The notes under the pieces were generated by a model. The model did no database searches. It saw nothing but the letters and a program-made list of their open reading frames with translations, and was not told the origin of the DNA. The translations under genes and the position numbers were made by a program. 64,000 nt of DNA, taken from NCBI RefSeq assembly GCF_023091865.1, contig NZ_JAHXDI010000001.1:1240001-1304000 (forward strand). The letters are read 5' to 3'. Positions 1 to 8,225 of the stretch are shown piece after piece (positions within the stretch are counted from its first letter, which is position 1; the number at the start of each line of letters is the position of its first letter). Source of the stretch: Chromohalobacter moromii (lineage in GTDB: Bacteria; Pseudomonadota; Gammaproteobacteria; Pseudomonadales; Halomonadaceae).

Positions 1-39
1 GTTGGAGGCGAACGCCGAGTGATCGAAACACAGCGTTAG
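1..39 (+). CDS. C-terminal tail of a possible CpaB/RcpC Flp pilus protein (partial)
   Basis: Frame 1 is open from the window edge to a TAG at 37-39 and encodes only 12 residues ending RRVIETQR. Nothing in those residues is diagnostic. The assignment rests on position: in Tad loci the gene just upstream of the secretin is normally rcpC/cpaB. The 92 bases between this stop and the rcpA start hold a purine-rich ribosome site but no other gene that I see. It could equally be a chance open frame. Confidence 0.3.
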   Translation, partial: VGGERRVIETQR

Positions 40-131
40 AAACGGCTTTGAAGCCATCGACACGATAACGACAAGCGCGGCCAGCCCAAAACGCTCAGTG
101 CCGCGTTAATGCAGGGAAGAAGGAAATCACA

Positions 132-1493
132 ATGTCCGAGACCGCAACCTCGTCTGTTGGGCGACGTTCAGTGTGCTGGCTACTGAGCGTTTTGATGCTG
201 CTCTTGTCTTCTCCGGGCATCGCCCAGCAAGGCGAGCGCACGCTGCGACTGGATGTCGGTGGCCAACAACGTCTGACGTTCGACCGCCCCGTAGCGCGCA
301 CGTCTTTGGGGAGTGGCGATATCGTCAGCGCCCAGGTGTTGGATGCCCGCCAACTCATGGTCACCGGGCTAGCGGCGGGAACGACCTCGCTGAGCGTATG
401 GCGCAACGGCCGTGACGAGCCGCGCGATTACCGCGTCACGGTGCGACCGCGCGGCGCGCGGGGTATGGAATCCGAGTACACCCTGGCCGATGGCACCGAT
501 ACGCCGACCCTGTCGGGCGAGAGCAGATCCCTGGCGCGTCATGACCAAGCGCGTCGTCGGCTCGGCGATCAGAACGTGGTCGATACCACCCGACAACGCG
601 GTCCGGTTCAGGTGCAGACCGATATCCGCGTGGTCGAGGTCAACCGTAGCAAGCTTCAATCCGCGGGTTTTTTCTTCGGCAAGAACAATGGCGGCAATAC
701 CTTGGCCGGCGTCGGCACTAGCGGCGCGCTGGGCGGTGCCGAGGCCATCGGCGACACCTTCAGCGATGGCTTTTCCTTCCTCACCGGCTCCGGTTTTCAG
801 ACCGGCAACGGCGGCTACAACATCGTGGCGGGCAGTGCCGACGACAGCATGCTCGGCGTGATCAGCGCCTTACGCAGCAACGGCTTCGCCTACACCCTCG
901 CCGAACCCAGCCTGGTCACGCTCTCGGGGCAAAGCGCCTCGTTTCTTGCCGGCGGCGAATTTCCCTTCCCGATCAGCAACGACGATGGCGACGTTCGCAT
1001 CGACTTCAAACAATTCGGCGTGAGGCTGCAACTGACGCCCACGGTGCTGAATAACGACAGCATCATGCTCAAGGTCGCGCCCGAGGTCAGCGAACTCGAC
1101 TTCACGCAAGGCGTGCAAGCCAGCGGCGTCGCCGTGCCCGCGCTCAACGTGCGGCGCACCGACACCAGCGTGCAGCTCGGTGACGGCGAGAGCCTGATCA
1201 TCAGCGGTCTGGTCAGCAACAGCACCATGCAGACCGTGGACAAGTTCCCCGGCCTTGGCGATCTGCCGATCATCGGGGCATTTTTCCGCTCCACGCGTTT
1301 CGAGACCGAGAACAAGGAGCTGGTGATGGTCGTCACGCCGCACCTCGTCTCGCCCATGGCGGCGGGTGCGCCGCGTCCGGACCTGCCTGGCGAGGCACTG
1401 CGACGCTACGACCCCTCGTATCTGGAACTGTTATTCGACCCGCAGGACGCCGAAAGCCTCGAGCGCCTGGGGAACGTCGGCTTCGGCGACTGA
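132..1493 (+). CDS. rcpA: RcpA/CpaC-type secretin of the Tad (Flp) pilus
   Basis: Predicted 453-residue outer-membrane secretin through which the Flp pilus is extruded. A hydrophobic signal segment near residues 15-32 ends at a likely AQQ cleavage site. It is followed by the BON-like/pilus-N region (VGGQQRLTFDRPVARTSLG, about 40-110). The secretin core runs from about 160 to 420, with the family hallmarks LAEPSLVTLSGQSASFLAGG and, near the end, VQLGDGESLIISGLV and PGLGDLPIIGAFFRS. Length is normal for RcpA/CpaC. The ATG at 132 is preceded by GAAGGA. tadA begins 16 bases downstream, so the two are probably co-transcribed. The identification is firm; which polymer is secreted is inferred from the Tad neighbours. 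Confidence 0.93.
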   Translation: MSETATSSVGRRSVCWLLSVLMLLLSSPGIAQQGERTLRLDVGGQQRLTFDRPVARTSLGSGDIVSAQVLDARQLMVTGLAAGTTSLSVWRNGRDEPRDYRVTVRPRGARGMESEYTLADGTDTPTLSGESRSLARHDQARRRLGDQNVVDTTRQRGPVQVQTDIRVVEVNRSKLQSAGFFFGKNNGGNTLAGVGTSGALGGAEAIGDTFSDGFSFLTGSGFQTGNGGYNIVAGSADDSMLGVISALRSNGFAYTLAEPSLVTLSGQSASFLAGGEFPFPISNDDGDVRIDFKQFGVRLQLTPTVLNNDSIMLKVAPEVSELDFTQGVQASGVAVPALNVRRTDTSVQLGDGESLIISGLVSNSTMQTVDKFPGLGDLPIIGAFFRSTRFETENKELVMVVTPHLVSPMAAGAPRPDLPGEALRRYDPSYLELLFDPQDAESLERLGNVGFGD

Positions 1494-1508
1494 GGGGAGG
1501 AGCACACC

Positions 1509-2735
1509 ATGGCACTGCCACGTTTTGGACAACGACACCTGCACGTCGTCGCCGACCCCGACGATCCGGCTTTCAAGTCGGAGCTGCATCGCAGCGTCAT
1601 CGAGCGCTTCGAGGACGAAGGCATGGAGCTCGACGCCGAACCCAGCGTGCTGTTCACGCGCCTGGAGGATAGCGTGCGCGACTGGCTGGCCGAGCGCGGC
1701 GAGTTCATCCCCGACGACGCCATGCAAACGGTATTGCAATCGCTGTATCACGAAATGACCGGCTACGGCCCACTGCAGCCGCTGTTACGCGATGATGGCA
1801 TCACCGATATCCTCATCAACGGGCCGCGCCACGTCTTCGCCGAACGCGAAGGCAAGCTCGAGCGCGTCTCCCAGCAGTTCCTCAACGATGCCCATGTGTT
1901 GCGCGTGGTGCGCCGTATGCTGGCGCCGCTGGGACGGCGGCTCGATGAGTCCAGCCCCATGGTGGATGCGCGTCTGGAAGATGGCTCGCGCGTCAACGCC
2001 ATCATCCCGCCGCTGGCGCTGGACGGCCCCTGCGTTTCGATCCGCAAGTTTCGCCACGACGCCATGAGCGCACTGGCGCTGGTCGAGCGCGACGCCTTGC
2101 CCGCCGCGCTTCTTAGCGAGTTGGAGCAAGCCGTGGAACGGCGTCGCAACATCCTCATCAGTGGCGCTACCGGCTCGGGCAAGACCACCTTGCTCAACGC
2201 GCTGAGCCAATCGATCCCGACGCACGAGCGCGTCGTCACCATCGAAGACGCCGCCGAACTTCAATTGCGCAACAACCATATCGTGCGTCTCGAGACGCGT
2301 CCGGCCAATAGCGAGGGCGAAGGCGAGATCAGCGCCCGGCAATTGGTGCGCAACTCTCTACGCATGCGGCCCGACCGCGTGATTCTTGGCGAGAGTCGCG
2401 GCGATGAGGTCCTCGATGTGCTGCAGGCCATGAATACCGGCCACCTGGGCTCGATGAGCACGGTACACGCTAACGCCGCGTCGGATGCCCTGGTGCGCCT
2501 GCAGATGATGGTACGCCTGTCGGGTTTCCAAGGCTCGGACACCCTGATCAACCGTATCATCGCCACGGCGCTGGATCTGGTCGTGCATGTCACGCGTGAC
2601 GTCAACGGCCATCGCCATGTGCTCGAAGTGCAGCGCGTGGTCGGGTTCGATAGCGACACTATCCAGCTCGAGACCCTTTATCACCGCCACGAAGCGCCCT
2701 GGACACAACTCGCCAGCGCGAGGGTACAAGCATGA
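1509..2735 (+). CDS. tadA: TadA/CpaF-type secretion ATPase
   Basis: Predicted 408-residue cytoplasmic ATPase of the type II/IV secretion family that powers Flp pilus assembly. Visible motifs are the Walker A loop GATGSGKTTLLNAL near residue 220, a following acidic stretch VVTIEDAAELQL, the region LRMRPDRVILGESRGDE (Walker B/Asp box) and the histidine box MSTVHANAA. The N-terminal part (to about 130) resembles the CpaF N-domain. A strong GGAGGAG lies just before the ATG. The stop overlaps the tadB start (ATGA), indicating translational coupling. No TadZ/CpaE-like gene separates it from rcpA, which is unusual for the locus. Confidence 0.94.
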   Translation: MALPRFGQRHLHVVADPDDPAFKSELHRSVIERFEDEGMELDAEPSVLFTRLEDSVRDWLAERGEFIPDDAMQTVLQSLYHEMTGYGPLQPLLRDDGITDILINGPRHVFAEREGKLERVSQQFLNDAHVLRVVRRMLAPLGRRLDESSPMVDARLEDGSRVNAIIPPLALDGPCVSIRKFRHDAMSALALVERDALPAALLSELEQAVERRRNILISGATGSGKTTLLNALSQSIPTHERVVTIEDAAELQLRNNHIVRLETRPANSEGEGEISARQLVRNSLRMRPDRVILGESRGDEVLDVLQAMNTGHLGSMSTVHANAASDALVRLQMMVRLSGFQGSDTLINRIIATALDLVVHVTRDVNGHRHVLEVQRVVGFDSDTIQLETLYHRHEAPWTQLASARVQA

Positions 2736-3607
2736 ACGTGTGGTGGTGGGTCGCGATGGTCTTGCTGCTGGCCGCCGCCGGGCTGATATGGACCAGTGCG
2801 CGGGCAGCGTCGATGCCGCGCGAGCCGGGCACACCGCGCCGCCAGCGGCGGCGCATCGCGCCCAGCGAGTCGCTACTCGATTGGTCGCTCGACTATCTCT
2901 TGCGTGCCGGCATTCAGCTTACGCCGCGCCGCCTGGTGATCACCGTCGCGCTGGTACTGGGCGTTCTCGCCGTGATGCTGGTGCTGCTCGACCAACGCTG
3001 GAGTTTGTACGTGCTGGCGGGCGTGCTGTTGGGCGGCAACCTGTTATTGCAATGGCGCGCCCGGCGGCTGCGCTCGCGTCTGCGGGCCCAGTTGCCGGGC
3101 TACCTCGAACAATTGCTGCGCGAACTCTCCGTCGGCGCCAGTCCGGAAAGCGCCTTCAAGCGTCAGATCGCGCGCAGCGCGCCGCCGCTTCGCAACATGC
3201 TCGAACGGGTCTGGGCGCGCCGTGAACTGGGTATGGAGCTGCACGAAGGCCTGGTACGAGAAAGCACGCTGCTCAAGCTCAACGAATTGGCGCTGTTGGC
3301 GACCGCATTGGAAGTCAACCAGCGCCATGGCGGCAGCCTGCGCGACATCCTGAGCAGTTTCGTCACGCTGTTGCGCCAGCAAGAGCGTGGACGCCGCGAG
3401 CTCAAGGCGCTCACGGGGGAAACACGCTTCACCGCCATGGTACTGGCCGTCATACCGGTGCTGATCGGCGGCTACATCTTGATCACCAATCCTGAATTTC
3501 TGAGCACCATGTGGCACAGCGCGGATGGTCGCGCGGCGCTATGGCTCGCACTGGGGCTCGAATTGAGCGGCTGCTTCGTGATGTGGCGAATGCTCAGGGC
3601 GATTTGA
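2732..3607 (+). CDS. tadB: TadB inner-membrane platform protein
   Basis: Predicted 291-residue type II secretion F-domain protein. It has an N-terminal membrane anchor (residues 5-20), a hydrophobic pair near 70-105, a cytoplasmic F domain (about 120-245; LPGYLEQLLRELSVGASPES and the region LNELALLATALEVNQRHGG), and a C-terminal hairpin of two membrane helices. This is the usual TadB layout and length. It starts inside the tadA stop (ATGA) and is followed nine bases later by tadC. Together with TadC it is expected to form the platform on which TadA acts. Confidence 0.92.
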   Translation: MNVWWWVAMVLLLAAAGLIWTSARAASMPREPGTPRRQRRRIAPSESLLDWSLDYLLRAGIQLTPRRLVITVALVLGVLAVMLVLLDQRWSLYVLAGVLLGGNLLLQWRARRLRSRLRAQLPGYLEQLLRELSVGASPESAFKRQIARSAPPLRNMLERVWARRELGMELHEGLVRESTLLKLNELALLATALEVNQRHGGSLRDILSSFVTLLRQQERGRRELKALTGETRFTAMVLAVIPVLIGGYILITNPEFLSTMWHSADGRAALWLALGLELSGCFVMWRMLRAI

Positions 3608-3616
3608 GGAGGGCGC

Positions 3617-4507
3617 ATGCTAGCCGTGATGTTGTTAATCGCCAGTGGCGCGGCACTGATGATCGCCGCTGGCGTGTGCTGGGCCATGGCGCAGCGCAAC
3701 CTGGAACGCCATCCCCCGCAAGCACCGGAAAGCTGGCGCCAGACCGAGTCGCTCTTGCTGCGCAGCGGTAGTGCATGGCGCGTGCATCGGCGCCGACATG
3801 CGCGCAGCGCCGAGTTAGCCATCGTTCTGCGCCAGGCGGGCTTCATCGGCTCGCGGGCCCAAGCACGCCTTTTGGGCGTACTCGGCACGCTGGCGGCCTG
3901 TGCCTGCTTGGTCGGCATCGCATGGGGCTGGGAACAGGGCCGGGGCATTGGGGGGAGCCTGTTGTTGGGCATTGCCGCGAGCGCGCTGACCGGCGTGCTG
4001 TGCTGGGCGTGGATCAAGAATTGTCGCCGCCGGCGGACCCGCACCCTGGACGAAGAAGTCGCCTTGGTGCTGCAGGTCACGCGAATGCTGTGGGAGGCCG
4101 GCATGACGCTGGAAAGCGTACTGCAAGGCCTGATTAACAACCTGCAAGGCACTGCACCGGAAAGCGTGCGCGAACTGCGCAGCGTGACCCACAAGATAGA
4201 AGCCGGCCAAGTCCGTGAAGACGCGCTGGAAGAAGTCGCCGACGTCCAGGCCAGCGAGGGGCTGGGCGACCTGCTCAAGTTGTTGGCGCAAGTCTCGTCC
4301 AGTGGGGGCGGCGCGCGGGAATCGCTGCGCACGCTGAGCGATTTGTTGCGCGACCGACGTCGTACGCGCCTGCAAGAAGCCGTCACTCGGCTCTCGGGCA
4401 AGATGTCGCTGGTCATGATGGTGTTTCTGTTTCCGGCCCTGCTGATCGTCCTGGCCGGGCCCGCGGTACTCAATCTCGCCGGTGCGCTGGCGACTCTGGG
4501 AGGTTAA
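3617..4507 (+). CDS. tadC: TadC inner-membrane platform protein
   Basis: Predicted 296-residue second F-domain platform protein of the Tad apparatus. Hydrophobic segments occur at about 5-25, 85-105 and 110-130, with another at the C-terminus (MSLVMMVFLFPALLIVLAGP). The cytoplasmic F domain between them contains LDEEVALVLQVTRMLWEAG and ESLRTLSDLLRDRRR. A GAGGAGGG ribosome site stands directly in front of the ATG. The gene sits tightly between tadB and tadD in the standard tadABCD order, which is a large part of the evidence for calling it TadC rather than another F-domain protein. Confidence 0.92.
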   Translation: MLAVMLLIASGAALMIAAGVCWAMAQRNLERHPPQAPESWRQTESLLLRSGSAWRVHRRRHARSAELAIVLRQAGFIGSRAQARLLGVLGTLAACACLVGIAWGWEQGRGIGGSLLLGIAASALTGVLCWAWIKNCRRRRTRTLDEEVALVLQVTRMLWEAGMTLESVLQGLINNLQGTAPESVRELRSVTHKIEAGQVREDALEEVADVQASEGLGDLLKLLAQVSSSGGGARESLRTLSDLLRDRRRTRLQEAVTRLSGKMSLVMMVFLFPALLIVLAGPAVLNLAGALATLGG

Positions 4508-4509
4508 GG

Positions 4510-5403
4510 ATGTCGCATGCAATGTCGTCTGGAGGATGGCAGGCCCTCGTGGGCATCGCCTGCCTGGTTGCGCTGGGCGGATGCGCCAGCTCGTCGACGC
4601 CGAATACCGCCTGGACTCAGCCCCAAGGTGCACAGAGCGCGTCGAGTCGCTTGGCAGCGCCCCAGCAGGACGAGGGCGATACCCGGCGTGGCGCCTGCGG
4701 CGAGGAAATGACGGCCACCACCGGCATGCAGATCTCGCTGATTCGCCAGATGCTCAACGATGACAAGCCGCGTGCCGCGCTGGCGCATCTCGACGACCTG
4801 TCGCTGGATGCAAATCGCGGCTCGTTGGCCGAGCCGCGACTGTTGCGAGGCGAGGCGCTGCGTAAGACAGGCAAGCGCGATAGGGCCGACGAGGTCTACG
4901 CCACGCTCACCGAAACCTGCCTGGCCGCGGATGCCTGGCGTGGCATCGCACGCAACCAGGCCGCGCGGGGAGAGCTCGAGACCGCATTGAACTCCATGCA
5001 GCGTGCGCGTGAGGCGCGTCCCATCGACGCCGCCATTCGCAATGACCTGGGCTATCTGCATCTGCTGGAAGGCCAGCCGCGACAGGCGGAAGACGAATTC
5101 CTCACCGCCCTGGAACTGAGCCCCGGCTATTCGCGTGCCGCGCGCAATCTCGTCATGGCGCTCTATGCCCAGAACAACGACCGGCAGGCGGAAGGCATCG
5201 CCCAACGCTACGGAATCGATCAGGAGGACATGGCGTTGTTGCGCCAGACCCGCCTGGCGACGGCTGAACGAACGGCTACCACCTCAAGCGGCGTGTCCAG
5301 TGTCTCGGCCTCCGCACCGAGCGGTGCGGGCACGGCGGCGATTACGCATACCCCCACCGAGAGGCCAACCGCCCCCGGCACGCTCGAGATCATCCGGCAA
5401 TAA
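4510..5403 (+). CDS. tadD: TadD TPR lipoprotein
   Basis: Predicted 297-residue lipoprotein. The signal peptide ends in a lipobox (VALGGCAS, Cys25), so the mature protein should be lipid-anchored. From about residue 75 to 240 there are tetratricopeptide-like helices, for example LLRGEALRKTGKRDRADEVY and YLHLLEGQPRQAEDEFLTAL. The C-terminus (after about 250) is a low-complexity Thr/Ser/Pro tail. TadD proteins are thought to help assemble the secretin. It starts two bases after the tadC stop behind GGGAGGTTAAGG. A second in-frame ATG lies four codons in. Confidence 0.9.
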   Translation: MSHAMSSGGWQALVGIACLVALGGCASSSTPNTAWTQPQGAQSASSRLAAPQQDEGDTRRGACGEEMTATTGMQISLIRQMLNDDKPRAALAHLDDLSLDANRGSLAEPRLLRGEALRKTGKRDRADEVYATLTETCLAADAWRGIARNQAARGELETALNSMQRAREARPIDAAIRNDLGYLHLLEGQPRQAEDEFLTALELSPGYSRAARNLVMALYAQNNDRQAEGIAQRYGIDQEDMALLRQTRLATAERTATTSSGVSSVSASAPSGAGTAAITHTPTERPTAPGTLEIIRQ

Positions 5404-5443
5404 CGACGCAGCTCTAGGCCATGTCGACTGACAGGAGACTTAC

Positions 5444-5809
5444 ATGTCCATCACCCCATTGATGACCCCAGATTCACGAGGCCGCGGTCAGGGCAAGCGT
5501 CTCGGCCGTCTCGCCATGGGCGCGCTCGGCGGTTTGGCACTGGTCGTTCTGGCCAGCGGTGAAAACGCCCACGCGCAGCAAGATACCCGGCAGTTGGAAA
5601 CGAAGCGCGTGCACAACGATCTCTCGGGGCATCCCGGTCAGGCGACGCAACGCTTGCTGGAATGGCAGCGCAGCGGGCGCGCCGCCTCGTCCCATCGCCA
5701 GGAACTCGCGGGCCCAGTGCAATCGGCCATTTGGCAGCGCTACGTGGAAAGCTTCACGCACGAGATCCCCGAGCGCTACATCGACAGCGACGACTTCGGG
5801 AACGAATAA
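5444..5809 (+). CDS. DUF3613-family exported protein of the Tad locus
   Basis: Predicted 121-residue protein with an N-terminal hydrophobic signal (about residues 22-42, ending near AHAQQ). The compact C-terminal region resembles DUF3613: GQATQRLLEWQRSGRAAS, then the end motif WQRYVESFTHEIPERYI. DUF3613 genes commonly sit next to tadD and pseudopilin genes, as here, but I know of no assigned function. It is preceded by AGGAGA and followed two bases later by the Tad-domain gene, so it belongs to the pilus operon. Confidence 0.8.
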   Translation: MSITPLMTPDSRGRGQGKRLGRLAMGALGGLALVVLASGENAHAQQDTRQLETKRVHNDLSGHPGQATQRLLEWQRSGRAASSHRQELAGPVQSAIWQRYVESFTHEIPERYIDSDDFGNE

Positions 5810-5811
5810 GC

Positions 5812-7677
5812 ATGCCGCGCCGCGCATTGTCCGCCTCGCCTGGCGCCCAACGCGGCGCCATCGGCCTGCTCGCCATGGGCGTGCTGGGGCTGGTGATCCT
5901 GTGTCTGGTACTGGCGCTGGATGTCGGCCGGCTTTATTACGAAAAAGCCAAGCTTCAGAAGCAAGCCGACACCGCCGCCATGGAGGCGGCAGCGGCGCTG
6001 ATGCGCACGCAGGACATGAGCCAACTTAGCGAGGTCGCCAACGACAATCTGGCGCGTGGCGCTGGCGTCGAGGACGGCACCCTCGCGCTGGAGCGCGGTA
6101 CGGTCGAGGTGAAAGATGGGATCAACGTCTTCACCGCCAGTGATGAGGCGAGCAGCGATGCCGTCAGGGTGACGGTGAGCGAGACGGTGCCGACTAGCTT
6201 GGTCGCCAATATCGAACGGCTGTTCTCCGAATCGGATATCGAGGACACCAGCACGCTCAGTGCTTCGGCCGTGGCACGTCGCACGCCCGTCGCCGCCATC
6301 GCGTTGGGCACGCAGCTATTGTCCGTCGACGGTAATAAGGCCTTGCTCGCGCCCGTGCTTTCTGCGCTGGGAGCGGACCTGAACTTCGATCTGGTGGGCT
6401 ACGACGGCCTGGCGCAAACCCAGGTGACCCTGCTGGAACTGGCGCGCGCGTTACCGGGCGTCGACGTCGACCTCACCGCCGCCGGCCTGGATGAGCTGCT
6501 GGCAACGGACGCCTCGGTCAGCGAGTTGGCGGAGGCCAGCCTCAATATCCTGCGCGGCGCGGGCAACGACGAAGCCCTCGTGGGCCTGCAACCCGCCAAT
6601 GGCGCCATCGGACTGGGCGAGGTGATCACCGCGCTGGAAAATTTCACCGGTGGGCTCTCCGGCAATGCGCTGAACGTGCCCGTGCAGCTCGGCGACCTGC
6701 TGGCGATAGACCTCGAACCCCCCCAGCGGGAGAGCGCCTTGTTCGCCGGTGTGGGGCTCGGCAACTTGCTCAGCGGCGCATTGCTGGCAGCGAACCAGCA
6801 AAGCGGCATTCATATCGACAACCTAGATGCCAACATCGGCGAGTTGGCTGCATTGACCCTTGATCTCAATATTATCGAGCCGCCGCAAATCGCCGTGGGC
6901 CCGGTGGGGTGCCGAGGCGAACAACGCTCACCATGTGAGGAATGGCGCACCGAAGCGAAGACGGCGCAGTTGGAGCTAACACTTGATACAGCGATCGACG
7001 TGATCGGACTGGTGAAGCTGGATGTAGATTTGTTCCTCGATGCTGCCTCGGCGCGGGGTGGTATCGAATCCGTCGAGCCCCTAGGCGATCAGCAATACGA
7101 CGTGGACGTCGGCGCGCGCTCGGCGCTGGTGCAAGGCACAATCGATGCCGAATTGAGTCTATTGCCAGCGTTCGACGGCTTATTATCCCTGAGACTCGAG
7201 AACAGCGAAGACAACAAGAAAACTCAAGCTGTCCCGACTGTCCCGGCTAACGAAGCGGAACATGGCCGCACTCTGAAATGGCCTTCGCACACGACGCTGC
7301 GCTTTGACGAGGACCTCACTAGTCTCTCCGGACAATTGAGCACGTTGCTGGCGGGATCGGAGATCCAATTATCTCTGCTTGACGACGGAGATGAGGAGTG
7401 CAGCGGCTTGGGCTGCCTCTTGGGTGGTATCGAAGATGTGTTATCCCCCGTGACCGATATCGTCAACGAGTTGCTCGATACCACGCTGAACTCCGTAGTC
7501 GACTTGGAACTAGCTCTCGCGACAAGGCTCGACGAGATCCTCGATAACGTGCTGGCGCCCCTTATCGATCCACTTCTGAATGCTCTGGGACTGAGCTTCA
7601 ACGGCGTGGATGTCGAAGTGCTCGGTGTCGGGTACGGCAAAGTCGAACTGATCCGTGTGGGAGACCCCGATGCCTAA
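5812..7677 (+). CDS. Large Tad-domain (TadG-like) pseudopilin protein
   Basis: Predicted 621-residue protein. The N-terminus has the pseudopilin/Tad signature: GAIGLLAMGVLGLVILCLVL, then LDVGRLYYEKAKLQKQADTAAMEAA, a hydrophobic helix followed by the typical Lys/Gln-Ala-Asp stretch. It would be anchored in the inner membrane with the bulk in the periplasm. Residues from about 150 onward are acidic and rich in Leu/Asp/Gly and match no domain I recognise. No von Willebrand A motif is obvious, so it is not a standard TadG. The open frame extends upstream, but the ATG at 5812 lies just after the previous stop and precedes the membrane helix. It overlaps the next gene by eight bases. Confidence 0.8.
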   Translation: MPRRALSASPGAQRGAIGLLAMGVLGLVILCLVLALDVGRLYYEKAKLQKQADTAAMEAAAALMRTQDMSQLSEVANDNLARGAGVEDGTLALERGTVEVKDGINVFTASDEASSDAVRVTVSETVPTSLVANIERLFSESDIEDTSTLSASAVARRTPVAAIALGTQLLSVDGNKALLAPVLSALGADLNFDLVGYDGLAQTQVTLLELARALPGVDVDLTAAGLDELLATDASVSELAEASLNILRGAGNDEALVGLQPANGAIGLGEVITALENFTGGLSGNALNVPVQLGDLLAIDLEPPQRESALFAGVGLGNLLSGALLAANQQSGIHIDNLDANIGELAALTLDLNIIEPPQIAVGPVGCRGEQRSPCEEWRTEAKTAQLELTLDTAIDVIGLVKLDVDLFLDAASARGGIESVEPLGDQQYDVDVGARSALVQGTIDAELSLLPAFDGLLSLRLENSEDNKKTQAVPTVPANEAEHGRTLKWPSHTTLRFDEDLTSLSGQLSTLLAGSEIQLSLLDDGDEECSGLGCLLGGIEDVLSPVTDIVNELLDTTLNSVVDLELALATRLDEILDNVLAPLIDPLLNALGLSFNGVDVEVLGVGYGKVELIRVGDPDA

Positions 7678-8146
7678 TGAAGCGCTGAATAAAGCGAACC
7701 GATTCAAGTACACGCCGCGCAGTCGCCAAGAAGGCGTTGCCGCCATCGAATTCGCCATCGTCTTTCCGGTGTTCTTTCTCGTGCTCTATGCCTTGATCGG
7801 CTACGCCTTCGTGTTTCTGATTCAAAGCGGCTTGCAGAACCTGGCAAGCGAAACAGCCCGTCAGGTCGCGACCATCAGTACCATCCAGGTGGAAGAAGAC
7901 AACGACGAGAGAGAGGAGCTTCTGGAATCACGCGTGTCGAGCCTGATCGAAGACTCATGGTTATCGCGCTTCGATGTGGGATTACTCGAAAGCGAGCAGT
8001 GTCCCTCGGCGCCCACCCCGACATCCACGCGGGTAGTGGTGTGCATGGGAGCCGTGTATCCATTGCCAATCTTGAACCTGTTCGGTCTGCATGTCCCCGG
8101 CACTCCTGAGGTGCTGACGACCCATGCCAGTATCTTTCTCGACTAG
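7670..8146 (+). CDS. tadE: TadE-like pseudopilin
   Basis: Predicted 158-residue protein. A basic N-terminus is followed by the TadE-like signature EGVAAIEFAIVFPVFFLVLY, a prepilin-like Glu followed by a membrane helix, then a short periplasmic domain with two Cys (about 110 and 128). Minor pseudopilins of this type are processed by the Tad prepilin peptidase, which is not in the window. The ATG at 7670 lies within the end of the previous gene (8-base overlap), so translation is probably coupled. This looks like the last structural pilus gene of the operon. Confidence 0.85.
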   Translation: MPNEALNKANRFKYTPRSRQEGVAAIEFAIVFPVFFLVLYALIGYAFVFLIQSGLQNLASETARQVATISTIQVEEDNDEREELLESRVSSLIEDSWLSRFDVGLLESEQCPSAPTPTSTRVVVCMGAVYPLPILNLFGLHVPGTPEVLTTHASIFLD

Positions 8147-8225
8147 GTGTTATCGACGTCTATGCTAAGTGGTAAATAGGGGAAAAGAGTGGTGGGTTTC
8201 ATCTCGACGGCAGGAGGCCGCATGT

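Noticed and set aside
2358-2834. Reverse-strand frames opposite tadA and tadB
   Set aside because: Shadows of well-supported genes; no ribosome sites or family motifs.
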